A stretch of DNA of 64,000 nt from contig NZ_CP042435.1 of assembly GCF_007971225.1 (NCBI RefSeq), positions 3,661,501-3,725,500 of the forward strand, written 5' to 3'. Shown here piece by piece: positions 9,859-19,898 of this stretch (positions within the stretch are counted from its first letter, which is position 1; each line of letters opens with the position of its first letter). Origin of the DNA: Panacibacter ginsenosidivorans (GTDB lineage: Bacteria; Bacteroidota; Bacteroidia; Chitinophagales; Chitinophagaceae). The notes beneath the pieces were generated by a model. That model did not search any database. It had not been told where the DNA came from and worked only from the letters and a program-made list of their open reading frames with translations. Both the position numbers and the translations under genes were made by a program.

Positions 9859-10881
9859 ATGAGTAATGCAGAAAAGCTAAAAGCGCTAAAGCTTACGATA
9901 GATAAGATAGATAAAGATTTTGGGAAGGGTAGTGTGATGATGATGAGTGATAAGGGAGACCGTAAAATGGAAGTTATATCTACGGGCTCCATCGGTCTTG
10001 ACGTAGCATTAGGAGTTGGCGGTTTACCAAGAGGGAGGATTGTGGAAATATACGGTCCTGAATCTTCTGGTAAGACAACAATCGCCACGCATGTAATTGC
10101 AGAAGCACAGAAGAAAGGCGGTATTTGCGCTATTATCGATGCGGAACATGCTTTTGATAGTGCCTATGCACAAAAGTTAGGGGTGGATGTAGATAACCTT
10201 TTAATATCTCAGCCGGACTATGGAGAACAGGCTTTGGAAATAGCAGATCGCTTAATATTATCCGGGGCATTAGATGTTGTAGTAATAGATTCTGTTGCAG
10301 CACTGGTACCAAAAGGTGAACTGGAAGGGGAAATGGGCGATAGTAAAATGGGTTTGCAGGCAAGACTGATGAGTCAGGCTTTACGTAAACTTACAGCTAC
10401 TATTAGCAAAACAAACACAGTCTGTATTTTTATCAACCAATTGCGTGAAAAGATAGGTGTAATGTTTGGTAATCCCGAAACAACGACCGGAGGTAATGCA
10501 CTAAAGTTTTATTGCTCGGTAAGATTAGATATAAGACGTATTGCACAAATTAAAGATGGCGATGAAGCAATAGGTAATCGTACAAAAGTAAAAGTGGTGA
10601 AGAACAAAGTTGCTCCACCATTCAGAGCTACGGAGTTTGATATTATTTTTGGAGAAGGTATTAGTAAAATTGGTGAGATATTAGACATGGGTGTTGAATT
10701 GGGTGTGGTAAATAAGAGTGGCAGCTGGTTTAGCTATGATGGCAACAAACTTGGTCAGGGTAGAGATGCAGTAAAACAATTGTTGCACGACAATCCTGAA
10801 TTGGCAGCGGAAATTGAAGGAAAGATCAGGGCAAAATTAATAGAAGCACAACCGGCAACTATTGCGGCTGAAGAAGAATAG
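9859..10881 (+). CDS. recA: Recombinase RecA
   Basis: RecA is the cytoplasmic DNA-strand-exchange ATPase used in homologous recombination and DNA-damage responses. The 340-residue protein is of normal length. The Walker A motif GPESSGKT is at residues 66-73 and the Walker B strand [11 protein letters not shown] is near 140-150. The L2-region signature is [15 protein letters not shown] near 205-219, and the C-terminus is acidic (ATIAAEEE). The ATG at 9859 begins [12 protein letters not shown], typical for Bacteroidota RecA. It stands alone with its own terminator. No LexA-like operator was recognised upstream. Confidence 0.98.
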   Translation: MSNAEKLKALKLTIDKIDKDFGKGSVMMMSDKGDRKMEVISTGSIGLDVALGVGGLPRGRIVEIYGPESSGKTTIATHVIAEAQKKGGICAIIDAEHAFDSAYAQKLGVDVDNLLISQPDYGEQALEIADRLILSGALDVVVIDSVAALVPKGELEGEMGDSKMGLQARLMSQALRKLTATISKTNTVCIFINQLREKIGVMFGNPETTTGGNALKFYCSVRLDIRRIAQIKDGDEAIGNRTKVKVVKNKVAPPFRATEFDIIFGEGISKIGEILDMGVELGVVNKSGSWFSYDGNKLGQGRDAVKQLLHDNPELAAEIEGKIRAKLIEAQPATIAAEEE

Positions 10882-10903
10882 AATTTACTATGGGTTAGTA
10901 AGT

Positions 10904-10934
10904 AGCCATTATGCTTAGCATGGTGGCTTTTTTG
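10904..10934 (+). terminator. Rho-independent terminator after recA
   Basis: An eleven-base stem, AGCCATTATGC with GCATGGTGGCT (two G-T wobbles), has a TTA loop and is followed by a T run. It lies 22 bases after the recA stop. Confidence 0.85.
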
Positions 10935-11034
10935 TTAAATAAAAGTGAGTTTGCTGCAAGTGCAATATCCTGTTATATGTACAAATAAATGATCAACGTT
11001 ACCAAGCATAATACTGTATGGAAACTCAGTATTT

Positions 11035-11687
11035 ATGCATCTTAAACGAAGATTGAAAAAGGTAATGAAAATATTGCTCACTTCGGTAATACTTGCGCTT
11101 AGATTAATTATTTGTTATTACGGTTATGCATTCACAGGCAATGAAAACTTCTATTTAAAGGTTAATAAAGAGGAAGATAATAAAGAAATAGAAAGACTAC
11201 AGCGAATGGCTACGCAGGCAAAAATATTTTGCCGAATGGCTATAATCATTATATCTGCTTTCTCATTGATATGAAACTTCCAAGCGGTAAGAATCGATTT
11301 TTTACATATAACCTTATTGGAGATTCTGTTGTAAATGCTGGAATAGTTGCACATGGTTCCTGCAACCAGAATTTTCTTTCAGACCCTAAATTTTCTAATC
11401 AACCTGGTTGCGGCTGCACAGCTTTAGGCAAGTATGAAATTGGTTTTAAATATAAAGGCATGTTTGGCGCAGCATATAAATTATATGGACTCGACTCTAC
11501 AAATAGTAATGCTTTTAAAAGAAATATCGGTTTGCATAGTTATTATTTAGTTCCTGATAAAGAAACTTACCTTTTACCGGTGTGCAACAGCCTTGGTTGC
11601 GCAATGGTTTCGTATAATTTTCTTTGCATGCTTTCAAAAAGTATTGACTCGGCCAGCAAACCAATACTTTTATGGATTTTTGAGTAG
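11035..11687 (+). pseudogene. Murein L,D-transpeptidase catalytic-domain protein (YkuD_2-like), frameshifted
   Basis: This gene for a cell-wall L,D-transpeptidase is split between two frames. The first part (ATG 11035, or 11065 at MKILLTSVILAL) encodes a hydrophobic leader and a helical stretch ending RMATQAKIFC. The second part, in a different frame from about base 11229, encodes NGYNHYICFLIDMKLPSGK, then HGSCNQNF, GCGCTALGKYEIG, GLDSTNSNAFKR, the His-containing LHSYY, and the Cys of CNSLGCAMVS near the end. These match the YkuD_2 family in order. One inserted base around 11221-11235 would join the two into a single protein of about 205-215 residues. As given, no full-length product can be made. 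It may be a real pseudogene or an assembly error. Confidence 0.8.
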
Positions 11688-11754
11688 TTTTTAAGCTCAA
11701 ATTGAATATTTTATAAAACATCTTAGATAATTTGCAAATAATATAAGATATCCC

Positions 11755-12201
11755 TTGAACCCCTTTTTACGATTTATGCCAACTTCATCACCATTTAACT
11801 ATTCTGAAGAAACTAAAAGCGATTTCTCAGGTAAGCACATCTTGATTGCCGATGATGAGCCAATTAATATGATGGTTATTTCTAAAATGCTAATTGCAAG
11901 AAAAGCTACTATTTCTAAAGCTGTGAATGGCAATGAAGTTTTACAAATGCTTGAAAATGGTTTAAAACCAGATTTAATCTTATTGGACATAAAAATGCCT
12001 GAACTCGATGGTTTTATGACAATAGAACAAATAAGGCAACAGTATCCCACTCTTATAGTGCTAGCATTTACAGCTTCCTTTCTCGATGAGGAGTCCGAAC
12101 AATTATTAATTAAAAAAGGATTTTATGGAAGTCTGTCCAAATCTTTTAAGCCCGATATTTTCTACACCAGAATATCTGAAGCTCTGGAAGCATTTTTTTA
12201 G
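11755..12201 (+). CDS. Stand-alone response regulator receiver domain protein
   Basis: This is a CheY-like single receiver domain that would be phosphorylated by a histidine kinase. Counting from the TTG at 11755, the acidic pair is D33/D34, the phospho-acceptor is D78 in LILLDIKMPELDG, the switch Thr is T106 and the conserved Lys is K129 in SKSF. No DNA-binding or enzyme output domain follows, and the protein ends shortly after the last helix. An ATG at 11776 (MPTSSPFNYSEE) is an equally likely start, giving 141 residues. No kinase lies nearby, so the partner is unknown. Its first residues resemble the linker before receiver domains in hybrid kinases. Confidence 0.85.
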   Translation: MNPFLRFMPTSSPFNYSEETKSDFSGKHILIADDEPINMMVISKMLIARKATISKAVNGNEVLQMLENGLKPDLILLDIKMPELDGFMTIEQIRQQYPTLIVLAFTASFLDEESEQLLIKKGFYGSLSKSFKPDIFYTRISEALEAFF

Positions 12202-12234
12202 AAAACAGACTTCCTTCCGCACTCTTAATAAAGA

Positions 12235-14895
12235 TTAATCTTCTTCTTCATAAACAACTTTTTCTTTTTCCTTTTTTGGTAATTTATCTGCTATCTCATT
12301 AATAAGTTCTGCTACCAATGCTGTCCATCCCGATTGATGCGATGCACCAAGACCACGGCCCGTATCACCATGAAAGTATTCATAAAATAAAACAAGCTGT
12401 TGATTTTCGGGTTTATTGTAGAACCAGTTATCATTGCCGTGCAAACGGCGGTGCCCCTCACTATCCAGTTCAAATACACTGATAACTCTTTTCGTAATTT
12501 CCTGTCCCACCTGCTGAAGCTCCATAAAATTGCCTGAACCTGTTGGATATTCTATGGTTAATGTACCATCATAGAATTCGCCATATTTTTTTATGCTTTG
12601 GATAATTATATAATTAATAGGTATCCAAACAGGGCCACGCCAGTTACTGTTGCCCCCAAAAAAATCTGAAGTTGAATCACCGGGATCATACTGGATAGAA
12701 TAGTTACTTCCATCAATGTTTACGGAATAAGGATGCTGCTCATGGTACTTTGATAATGCACGTATACCGCCTTGTGATAAAAACTCTGTTTCGCTTAACA
12801 GTCTTTGAAGTAATGCGATCAACCTTTCCTTTGGTACAAGAGACAGCAAAATTTTACCTTCTTCTGCACGCTCTTCATTGGGCCAGAACTTATGATTTTT
12901 TAAACGGTAGTTTTCAAACCAGGTAATACGTTTGGTAAAATCTTCAAGTTTGTGCAATACATTACGGTTTATTATCGAAACTGCAAACAATGTGGTTAAG
13001 CCAACAATACTTTGTATCCGCAATTGTATAGGCGGTGCGCCGGGTGCTCCAAGAATATCGTAAAAGAACTTGTCGTCATCATTCCACAAACCCATTTCAT
13101 TTAATGCCTCTGCAATAAATACAAAATGTTCAAAAAATTTGGTGGCGGTATCTTCAAATGAAATATCATGCATCGCAATTTCAATAGCCATATCCATGAG
13201 ATTAAGTGCATACATTCCCATCCAGCTTGTACCATCCGCCTGTTCTAATTCCATCGAACTGTGAAGCTGTATACTGCGGTTGAATACACCAATATTATCA
13301 AGACCAAGAAATCCACCTTCGAATATATTATTACCATTGGGGTCTTTTCGGTTTATCCACCACGTAAAATTTATTAACAGTTTTTGAAAGATGCGTTTGA
13401 GAAAAGCTATATCACCTTTACCTGTTTTTTCTTTTTCGATACTGTAAACCTGCAAAGCAGCCCAGGCATGCACAGGCGGGTTTACATCGCTGAAATTCCA
13501 TTCATACGCAGGCAGTTGTCCATCGGGTTTCATATACCATTCCCTCATTATAAGAATAAGCTGATGTTTTGCATAAACCGGGTCGGCAACCGCCATCGCA
13601 ATACAATGAAAAGCAAGATCCCAGGCTGCGTACCAGGGATACTCCCATTTATCAGGCATTAGTATTACATCCTGATTTTTCAAATGCGGCCAATCATGAT
13701 TACGACCATGTTTCCTTTGTTCACTTAATGGTGCGATACCGTCACTTGTAGAAATCCATCTTTCAATATCATAATGATAATATTGTTTGCTCCACAACAA
13801 ACCCGCCAAAGCCTGGCGCTGAATATTCCTGAGATCATCAGAAATATTTTGTGGAAAGATATCGTTATAAAATTCATCTGCCTCAGCCTTTCGTTGGTTA
13901 AATATCTGTTCAAAGCCTTTATGAAAAACATTATCTGTTAATGTATCGCATAAACGCAGGTAAATAACCTTGCTGCCACCAGCCTTTATAGTGCCGCTAT
14001 AAACCGGTGAAAATTTAGTACCGCTTTTTTTCTTTCGCAGTGCATCAACATTCTTCTGCTCTATTATAGCATCATGAAATGCATCTTTCGTAAAAGGTGT
14101 TACGTTAGGCTTACTAAATAACTTTTCATTGTTGGTTTCATTTTCTGTAAAGAACCTGTCATTGGCTTTTTGAAAATGCAGGTAATAAGTACCAAGCCTT
14201 TCATGCGTTGCTTTTACCGTACAGTCATTTACTTCTTTTATTACAGGTTTTTTATCTATACCACCATATTGCCAGCGGTTATAGAACCATAATGTTGGTA
14301 ATACAGTTATTGGTGCTGCCGTATTGCCGCGGTTAATGATCTCAATACGTATTGCTATATCTTTTTTGCCATGTTTGGCGTAGGTTACATAAACATCAAA
14401 ATATTTATTGTTATCAAACACGCCTGTATCGAGTAATTCATATTCAGGCTCAAGCTTACTGCGTTTGCTATTCTCTTCAACTAATTTTTCGTAAGGAAAT
14501 GCCTGTTGCGGATACTTGTAAAGCATCTGCATATAATAGTGAGAAGGAATATTGTCGAGATAATAATAAAGCTCTTTTACATCTTCGCCATGATTTCCCT
14601 GGTAATTACCCAAACCATATAAACGTTCTTTGAGAATTTTGTCTTTACCATTCCATAACGCTACACTGAAACACAGGTTCTGGAAAAAATCAGAGATACC
14701 TGCAAGCCCGTCTTCTCCCCAGCGATAAGCACGGGCATGTGCATGATTGAATGGAAAATAATTCCACGCATCATTATTCTCACTATAATCTTCGCGTACT
14801 GTGCCCCATTGGCGCTCTGATACATACGGTCCCCATTGTTCAAGTGGAACCTTTTTTGCAGCATTAACTTTCAGGCGCTGTTGTTCTGCGGTCAT
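12235..14895 (-). CDS. GH63-like / MGH1-like glycoside hydrolase (glucosidase)
   Basis: This large enzyme of 886 residues resembles the mannosyl-oligosaccharide glucosidase / mannosylglycerate-hydrolase-like group, which has an (alpha/alpha)6-barrel catalytic domain. There is no signal peptide (MTAEQQRLKVNAAKK), so it is probably cytoplasmic. Recognisable family segments are PYVSERQWGTVREDYS and NHAHARAYRWGEDGLAG near the N-terminus, KWEYPWYAAWDLAFHC and EQADGTSWMGMYALNL in the barrel, and NSNWRGPVWIPINY and GYHG-like glycine-rich loops near the C-terminus. The tail is strongly charged (KKEKEKVVYEEED). It heads leftward, convergent with the receiver gene. Family is confident; the actual sugar substrate is not shown. 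Confidence 0.85.
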   Translation of the reverse strand: MTAEQQRLKVNAAKKVPLEQWGPYVSERQWGTVREDYSENNDAWNYFPFNHAHARAYRWGEDGLAGISDFFQNLCFSVALWNGKDKILKERLYGLGNYQGNHGEDVKELYYYLDNIPSHYYMQMLYKYPQQAFPYEKLVEENSKRSKLEPEYELLDTGVFDNNKYFDVYVTYAKHGKKDIAIRIEIINRGNTAAPITVLPTLWFYNRWQYGGIDKKPVIKEVNDCTVKATHERLGTYYLHFQKANDRFFTENETNNEKLFSKPNVTPFTKDAFHDAIIEQKNVDALRKKKSGTKFSPVYSGTIKAGGSKVIYLRLCDTLTDNVFHKGFEQIFNQRKAEADEFYNDIFPQNISDDLRNIQRQALAGLLWSKQYYHYDIERWISTSDGIAPLSEQRKHGRNHDWPHLKNQDVILMPDKWEYPWYAAWDLAFHCIAMAVADPVYAKHQLILIMREWYMKPDGQLPAYEWNFSDVNPPVHAWAALQVYSIEKEKTGKGDIAFLKRIFQKLLINFTWWINRKDPNGNNIFEGGFLGLDNIGVFNRSIQLHSSMELEQADGTSWMGMYALNLMDMAIEIAMHDISFEDTATKFFEHFVFIAEALNEMGLWNDDDKFFYDILGAPGAPPIQLRIQSIVGLTTLFAVSIINRNVLHKLEDFTKRITWFENYRLKNHKFWPNEERAEEGKILLSLVPKERLIALLQRLLSETEFLSQGGIRALSKYHEQHPYSVNIDGSNYSIQYDPGDSTSDFFGGNSNWRGPVWIPINYIIIQSIKKYGEFYDGTLTIEYPTGSGNFMELQQVGQEITKRVISVFELDSEGHRRLHGNDNWFYNKPENQQLVLFYEYFHGDTGRGLGASHQSGWTALVAELINEIADKLPKKEKEKVVYEEED

Positions 14896-15097
14896 ACCAA
14901 TATTCGTTTGTCAAATGAATGAATACACTTTGCAAACAAAGCGTTTTCATTTTGACAAGGCAATCGTTCTAAGAAAACAATGAAATTAGCAATATCCCGC
15001 AATTTATAAAAGTTTAAGTACCTAAGCCCATATTTAGATTTTCCGTATAGAAGCCAGACATTTAGGGAGCCCGGCTTCAATTTTCTATTAGCCTTTC

Positions 15098-15226
15098 GTT
15101 GCGTCGCACTCTTGTACTGATGAATTGCTTTCAGCAATTAGCAGCCAGGATTCAATTATAAAATGCTATGCATGCTGATAACTCATAGCTCATAGATGTA
15201 CCAAACGCACAAGTGAGTGACACAAC
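15098..15226. repeat. Dispersed intergenic repeat, compact inverted pair (A/B)
   Basis: A forward class A core (15098-15117, perfect) faces a reverse class B core (15207-15226). The spacer includes the hairpin AATTGCTTTCAGCAATT. Tails extend outward on both sides (GAGCCCGGCTTCAATTTTCTATTAGC at the left is broken by substitutions). It lies in the 386-base gap between two minus-strand genes and is the only structure seen there. Confidence 0.85.
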
Positions 15227-15281
15227 AGGCGATGACATGAAAAATGAAAGCCGGGAACAAAAGAATAAAATGACCAGGTAA

Positions 15282-16133
15282 TTATTTGTTGGGAGGGCAT
15301 TTATAACTGGACAAATTTATAGATACACCAAAATGAAGTGTTGCAAACGCATCTTTCTGTAAGCTATTACCACGCTGCCGGCCCTTTATGCCAATGGGTG
15401 TGCCTGTTTCATAACTTCTGTCCTGCAATAAAAATTCAGGTGAAGGACTGCCATCTGGTAAAGTAGGAAAAGAGTTTGGATCAGCATAGGTTGTACTTAC
15501 ATCATCAATATAATCTGTATTCGTAAACCGGTAGGTTAATTCTGCAAACACATTAATATTTTCATTGATGCTGTATTTAAAGCCTACTGATAACGGAAAA
15601 GAAACACCCATAGTGCTGTAAGGAGCAGTTTTTACCGACGTATCCCGGCCCTGGCCTTCCGTACCTAACGGCCTTAAAAAATATTTTTGACCGCCGAGAT
15701 AAGCATAAGGATCATAAGTAAATACACCCACACCTAACGAAACATAAGGAGTATAATTATATCCTTCAATACCGGGAATAAATTTAAAAAAATTAAAATA
15801 CCCGCTTAATGAAGCTTCCCAAACGTTGCTATTGAAACTAAGGTTACGTCTTCTCTCTACTTCATTTTTACTATATATATCAGAATACCCAAGCCGGGAG
15901 TAATCTGCAGCTACTTTAAGCCCTGCATACTTATTAAATTGTTTTATAAAAAATATTCCACCGGAAAATTTTGGGCGGCTTATTGAAGCGGAAGTATTAA
16001 GGTCACCAAAATAATGCCCAAGACCAATTGCTACACCAAACTCTCCCTGGTGCACATTACTTTCATAAAGTTGAGCGTTTGCAGTAGTAGTTGCCAGGCC
16101 AATTGCTGCTGCAAGTAATATTTTTTTCAACAT
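15282..16133 (-). CDS. Outer membrane beta-barrel protein, DUF6089-like
   Basis: This 283-residue protein has a classical signal peptide (MLKKILLAAAIGLATTTANA, cut before QLYES). Alternating hydrophobic strands typical of a small outer-membrane beta-barrel follow. The mature start, with GEFGVAIGLGHYFGDLN, matches the DUF6089 group found across Bacteroidota. Other strand motifs are YVSLGVGVFTYDPYAYL and INVFAELTYRFTNTDYIDDV. No function is established for this group. It precedes the GH63-like gene on the same strand but is separated from it by a repeat pair, so cotranscription is uncertain. Confidence 0.75.
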   Translation of the reverse strand: MLKKILLAAAIGLATTTANAQLYESNVHQGEFGVAIGLGHYFGDLNTSASISRPKFSGGIFFIKQFNKYAGLKVAADYSRLGYSDIYSKNEVERRRNLSFNSNVWEASLSGYFNFFKFIPGIEGYNYTPYVSLGVGVFTYDPYAYLGGQKYFLRPLGTEGQGRDTSVKTAPYSTMGVSFPLSVGFKYSINENINVFAELTYRFTNTDYIDDVSTTYADPNSFPTLPDGSPSPEFLLQDRSYETGTPIGIKGRQRGNSLQKDAFATLHFGVSINLSSYKCPPNK

Positions 16134-16240
16134 GTTTGCAAGATAGTTGATGTGGTATTAACGTGGAAACAGTCTTTTTCGTGTACTATTACTGTTAATG
16201 ATTTTAATAAACCCATTCTGCAATTATTATACCGCTAATA

Positions 16241-18424
16241 TTATTCTATTATGAACCATGTAAAGCCTTCCGCTTCAAGAGTAAAGGTTAGGTCAATTGT
16301 GTGATTGCGGTTGAGTTGATATCTTTTGGCTGGCTTGTCTTTTTCACTTACATCTGCAATAGAATTAAGACCAGTGTAGTACAACGGAACTTTTATGGTT
16401 CTCGTAATTTTTTCTTTCAATGGATTGTATAACAGGAGAAGCCCCTTTGTTTTTAAGTGCGGGTTTACATGTAAAATACCATCCCAATCGCGGCCATCTG
16501 CGCGACGCAAATGAATAATGTCTGAGTTGAGTATATCCCGGTATTTTTTATACCATGCAATTACGCTGGTTACTGTTTGTTTGGTCGTTTCTGCATCATA
16601 TAATCTTGGCCCGCGGTAACAGGCCTGCACACCGGCGCCATAATATTGCATCATCAGTTGTTCATAATCCTTCAAATGTTCTGACAGCGGTTCCAAAACG
16701 GCTTCAGCCCCACCGCCCTGGTATTTAGTAAGGGGTACAAAACCCCAACCCATAGAAGGTGTTTTCTCCCATGTACCGTCATAAATATTTTGCCTGTTAA
16801 GTATTTTCTGGTTTTCTCTTGGTAAAGAAAAATTTACTTCGCGGTAGCCAATAGCTATTTTATTTGTACCATCCATAAAATACCAGTCAGGTGCATTTAC
16901 ATAGATGCCATGTTCATTACACCAGTGATAAAGGCCTTTTTGAAGTTCCATTTGTTTCCATTGACTATCATCCAAACCTTTATGACCGGGATGTGTCGTG
17001 GAAGCACAAACATCTCCCGGATAAGGACCATCATTTTCAAAAATGTTGAAACCGGTATTACTTAAAAAGTATTTGAGTTTTTCAAGATAAGCTAATCCCC
17101 ACTTGCTGCCCATGCAGGGGGCGTTTCCAAAGAACGCTGCAGCATCAGGTTTGCCTGTTACAGGATCTATTACATCATCTTCATCACTGATCTTTCTGGA
17201 ACTGAATAAAGAATAACTACCTATCAAAATGTTTTTGCTGTGTGCATAATCTGCCAAAAATTTCCATTGCTGAATATTAGCCGCAGATGTATCTTCCATA
17301 TTACAATGCGAACCGAAACTTAAGATCAATGCTTCATAACCCGTAGCAGCACATTGATCTACTGCAGCTCTTACTTCTTCATCATTCTTACTTACAAGAT
17401 GCATGAAGATGGGATTCTGTGTTGTCCATGGTGCAATCGTACTATACATCTTACGGATCATCAATCCGCGTCTTTCACGATCGTAACTATCCATTAACAA
17501 TTCGCAGGTACGGACAGAAGTAAATGTTTCTCCTTTATTCAATTCAACACCCGTAACTTTTTCCGGGTATACTTCCAGTAAACATGGTGTTTGATAATTA
17601 TAATTTACCTGCGAAGTATACACACTGTCTGTTTTCCAATGGGTGGTTTGATCACTGATATCATAACGCATGGCATTGTTGAATGCATAATTTGTTTCTA
17701 CATAAATACCATGTTGTTTTTTCATTTGTTCCGGTGAACCAACTACTGCGCTTTCTTCTTCCACTAAAGCAAGCGATTCATTTACTACGCGATTAATAGT
17801 ACAAACATTTCCATTGTTGGTAATCTCTACCCATTTTACCATTAGAGGAATACCATCATATAATTCATAGTGAACAGACACATTTATATCTTTTGTTATT
17901 TTCTGGTTAAGTGCATAATGAAAAACAAGTTCAACACCTATTGGCTGATTTTTATTGGATGCCCATGTTTTACATTGCCAGTTGAGTCTTGGTTTTATAT
18001 CTCCTGATGTAATAGTTGTAAGATGAAAATCATTTGCATCATCTTTAAAATTTTTCAACCATTCAGGTAAGAGATATGCATTTTCTGTTTGCCCATACAA
18101 ACCACCGATATTATATTCTTTACCATTGATTTTAATTCTTGCTTCCGGTTTTACAGCACGTAGTAATTGTTGCCCGTTACCCATATTGGTAAAATCTGTG
18201 CAAACAACATTTGGAGATATATGAAAACTCCTTTTTAATAATCCATTGTAAAGAATAATGTCTTTGCTATCTGCAGACCTGTAAACAGCAGCTTTCTCTA
18301 AAGGTTTTGTTATAAGCCAATCTTTAGGATTTGATAGATTGTTTTTATTGAATACCGGAAAATTTTGTTGACCAAATACAGGCAACACAATGATGATAAA
18401 AAAGAAAATTAATATTCTTTGCAT
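16241..18424 (-). CDS. Secreted alpha-galactosidase-like glycoside hydrolase
   Basis: This 727-residue protein has a signal peptide ending near VFGQQ. An N-terminal beta-sandwich region follows (about 25-320), then a TIM-barrel-like region with LILSFGSHCNMED, NIFENDGPYPGD and NAPDWYFMDGTNK. The latter resemble GH36/GH31-type alpha-galactosidase barrels; Asp465 in ENDGPYPGD sits where a catalytic acid would be expected, but I cannot prove it. The C-terminal beta domain includes HVNPHLKTKGLLLLYNPL. Its start is 16 bases after the DUF3472 gene stop, so the two form an operon with DUF3472 first. It is likely periplasmic or surface-exposed and cuts plant or host glycans. Confidence 0.7.
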   Translation of the reverse strand: MQRILIFFFIIIVLPVFGQQNFPVFNKNNLSNPKDWLITKPLEKAAVYRSADSKDIILYNGLLKRSFHISPNVVCTDFTNMGNGQQLLRAVKPEARIKINGKEYNIGGLYGQTENAYLLPEWLKNFKDDANDFHLTTITSGDIKPRLNWQCKTWASNKNQPIGVELVFHYALNQKITKDINVSVHYELYDGIPLMVKWVEITNNGNVCTINRVVNESLALVEEESAVVGSPEQMKKQHGIYVETNYAFNNAMRYDISDQTTHWKTDSVYTSQVNYNYQTPCLLEVYPEKVTGVELNKGETFTSVRTCELLMDSYDRERRGLMIRKMYSTIAPWTTQNPIFMHLVSKNDEEVRAAVDQCAATGYEALILSFGSHCNMEDTSAANIQQWKFLADYAHSKNILIGSYSLFSSRKISDEDDVIDPVTGKPDAAAFFGNAPCMGSKWGLAYLEKLKYFLSNTGFNIFENDGPYPGDVCASTTHPGHKGLDDSQWKQMELQKGLYHWCNEHGIYVNAPDWYFMDGTNKIAIGYREVNFSLPRENQKILNRQNIYDGTWEKTPSMGWGFVPLTKYQGGGAEAVLEPLSEHLKDYEQLMMQYYGAGVQACYRGPRLYDAETTKQTVTSVIAWYKKYRDILNSDIIHLRRADGRDWDGILHVNPHLKTKGLLLLYNPLKEKITRTIKVPLYYTGLNSIADVSEKDKPAKRYQLNRNHTIDLTFTLEAEGFTWFIIE

Positions 18425-18440
18425 AACAATTAATATAATA

Positions 18441-19718
18441 TCACGGAAGTTTATCTATCTCAGGTGCAATGCCTTTTGCAGGCCTTGTAAAAACGTCTTT
18501 AGATTTTGAAACACCAACCTGGTTAAAGCCGCCACTAAACATGTAGAACCAACCATCTTCGCTGCCGCCGCCCCAATCGTAACGCTGATGCTTTTCTTCA
18601 CTGGCAGTTGTAGTAAGTGTGCATTGCGTTAATTCTTTCCATTGCTGTTGCTTTGTTTTGATCCACTGGTTGCCATAGTATGCTTTAAAAGCATCATTTC
18701 CATTATCTGAAAAATTTTCTACAAATGAATAAAGGCCTGATAAAAGCTTACCGCCTGTTTTCGGTTTTTCCCAACTCGCTATCATGCGCCATTCATTATT
18801 TTCTGGTGCAAAATAATAGCCGGTATAAATTGTCTTATCAGCACCTGATACTTCTGCATGCACCAGGAATTTATACACAGTCTCTGTTTTCCAGTTAAAC
18901 TTTAAATAACTATGACCGCCGGAACCCTCACCACCAAAGGGTTCTGAAAGAATGTCATTACTGCCGTTCTTCAATAATTTTACGGCGTACTCAGAAGGAA
19001 TTTCAGTTGGGTTATCTGTGTTGTAATTACTCCATACTGCAAAAAGAATTCTTCTTTCTGTTGGTGAATTTACCTGTATGCCAAAGTACCCACCATTAAA
19101 ACCATTTACCATATAATATGCATTCAGGTTATCATAACCTGCCGGAACTTTTATTTCATTGTAAAACCATTCTACTTCATCACCTTCCTGTATTTTGTAT
19201 CTTAAATGCGTAGAGGCCGCACCGCGATACTCACTCTTATTATACTTTAAACCTTCTGTTGCATCGCCTGATAAAACAAAAGAAGCAACATCAGGAAAAT
19301 AAACACCACTCTTCTTTACACCCTGCATATCTATATGCACATACCCTGTTTCATTAATATCAAACATTCCGATGCTGATATTTTTAAAGTCTGCTGATTT
19401 TGGAATACTTACTTCAGTTTTTTTATTTCCAATACTAACGGATATAATACTATTTCCAACAGGCGATCTTGCATTGATGCTTATATTCACTTTTCCTTTT
19501 GTTGTAAACAATGCATATGTTTTGATAACCTGTTTTTCTGAAGACCATTTATGTAAACCTGTTTCATCAATTACTACACTGTCACTTACATCTGCAACTG
19601 GCGTTACATAACCATTGTTAAAAAGCGTTACTACATTATTGCGGGAAATATTTGTAATACTTTTTGTTTTTGCACATAGAGCAGTTGAAATAAAAAATAA
19701 CAGTGGAATAAATTTCAT
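18441..19718 (-). CDS. Secreted DUF3472 (with DUF5077-like) protein
   Basis: This 425-residue protein begins with a signal peptide (MKFIPLLFFISTALCA). An N-terminal jelly-roll-like module (about 25-150) resembles DUF5077. The DUF3472 region follows (about 160-420), with YYMVNGFNGGYFGIQVNSP, GGEGSGGHSYLKFNWK and DGWFYMFSGGFNQVG. DUF3472 proteins recur beside glycoside hydrolases in Bacteroidota and may bind carbohydrate, but no activity is proven. It leads a two-gene operon with the alpha-galactosidase-like gene 16 bases downstream. The upstream repeat pair ends 74 bases from its start. Confidence 0.8.
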   Translation of the reverse strand: MKFIPLLFFISTALCAKTKSITNISRNNVVTLFNNGYVTPVADVSDSVVIDETGLHKWSSEKQVIKTYALFTTKGKVNISINARSPVGNSIISVSIGNKKTEVSIPKSADFKNISIGMFDINETGYVHIDMQGVKKSGVYFPDVASFVLSGDATEGLKYNKSEYRGAASTHLRYKIQEGDEVEWFYNEIKVPAGYDNLNAYYMVNGFNGGYFGIQVNSPTERRILFAVWSNYNTDNPTEIPSEYAVKLLKNGSNDILSEPFGGEGSGGHSYLKFNWKTETVYKFLVHAEVSGADKTIYTGYYFAPENNEWRMIASWEKPKTGGKLLSGLYSFVENFSDNGNDAFKAYYGNQWIKTKQQQWKELTQCTLTTTASEEKHQRYDWGGGSEDGWFYMFSGGFNQVGVSKSKDVFTRPAKGIAPEIDKLP

Positions 19719-19791
19719 GCAAGTGGTTTATAAAATTTAATTTATTAAAATAATATTTTTGTGACAAACAGTAGTATTTCATAGCATCTTC

Positions 19792-19861
19792 GTTGCGTCG
19801 CACTCTTGTACCTTTTATCAATGCTCAACAAAGTGCAAGGCGTACAAGTGAGTGACACAAC
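19792..19861. repeat. Dispersed intergenic repeat, compact inverted pair (A/B)
   Basis: A perfect forward class A core (19792-19811) faces a perfect reverse class B core (19842-19861) with only 30 bases between. The right tail, GAAGCTTAATAGCAGCAA and TACAGCTAAGTACAAAAA, is one of the best copies of the tail consensus. It lies between two minus-strand genes. Confidence 0.9.
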
Positions 19862-19898
19862 CGAAGCTTAATAGCAGCAATACAGCTAAGTACAAAAA

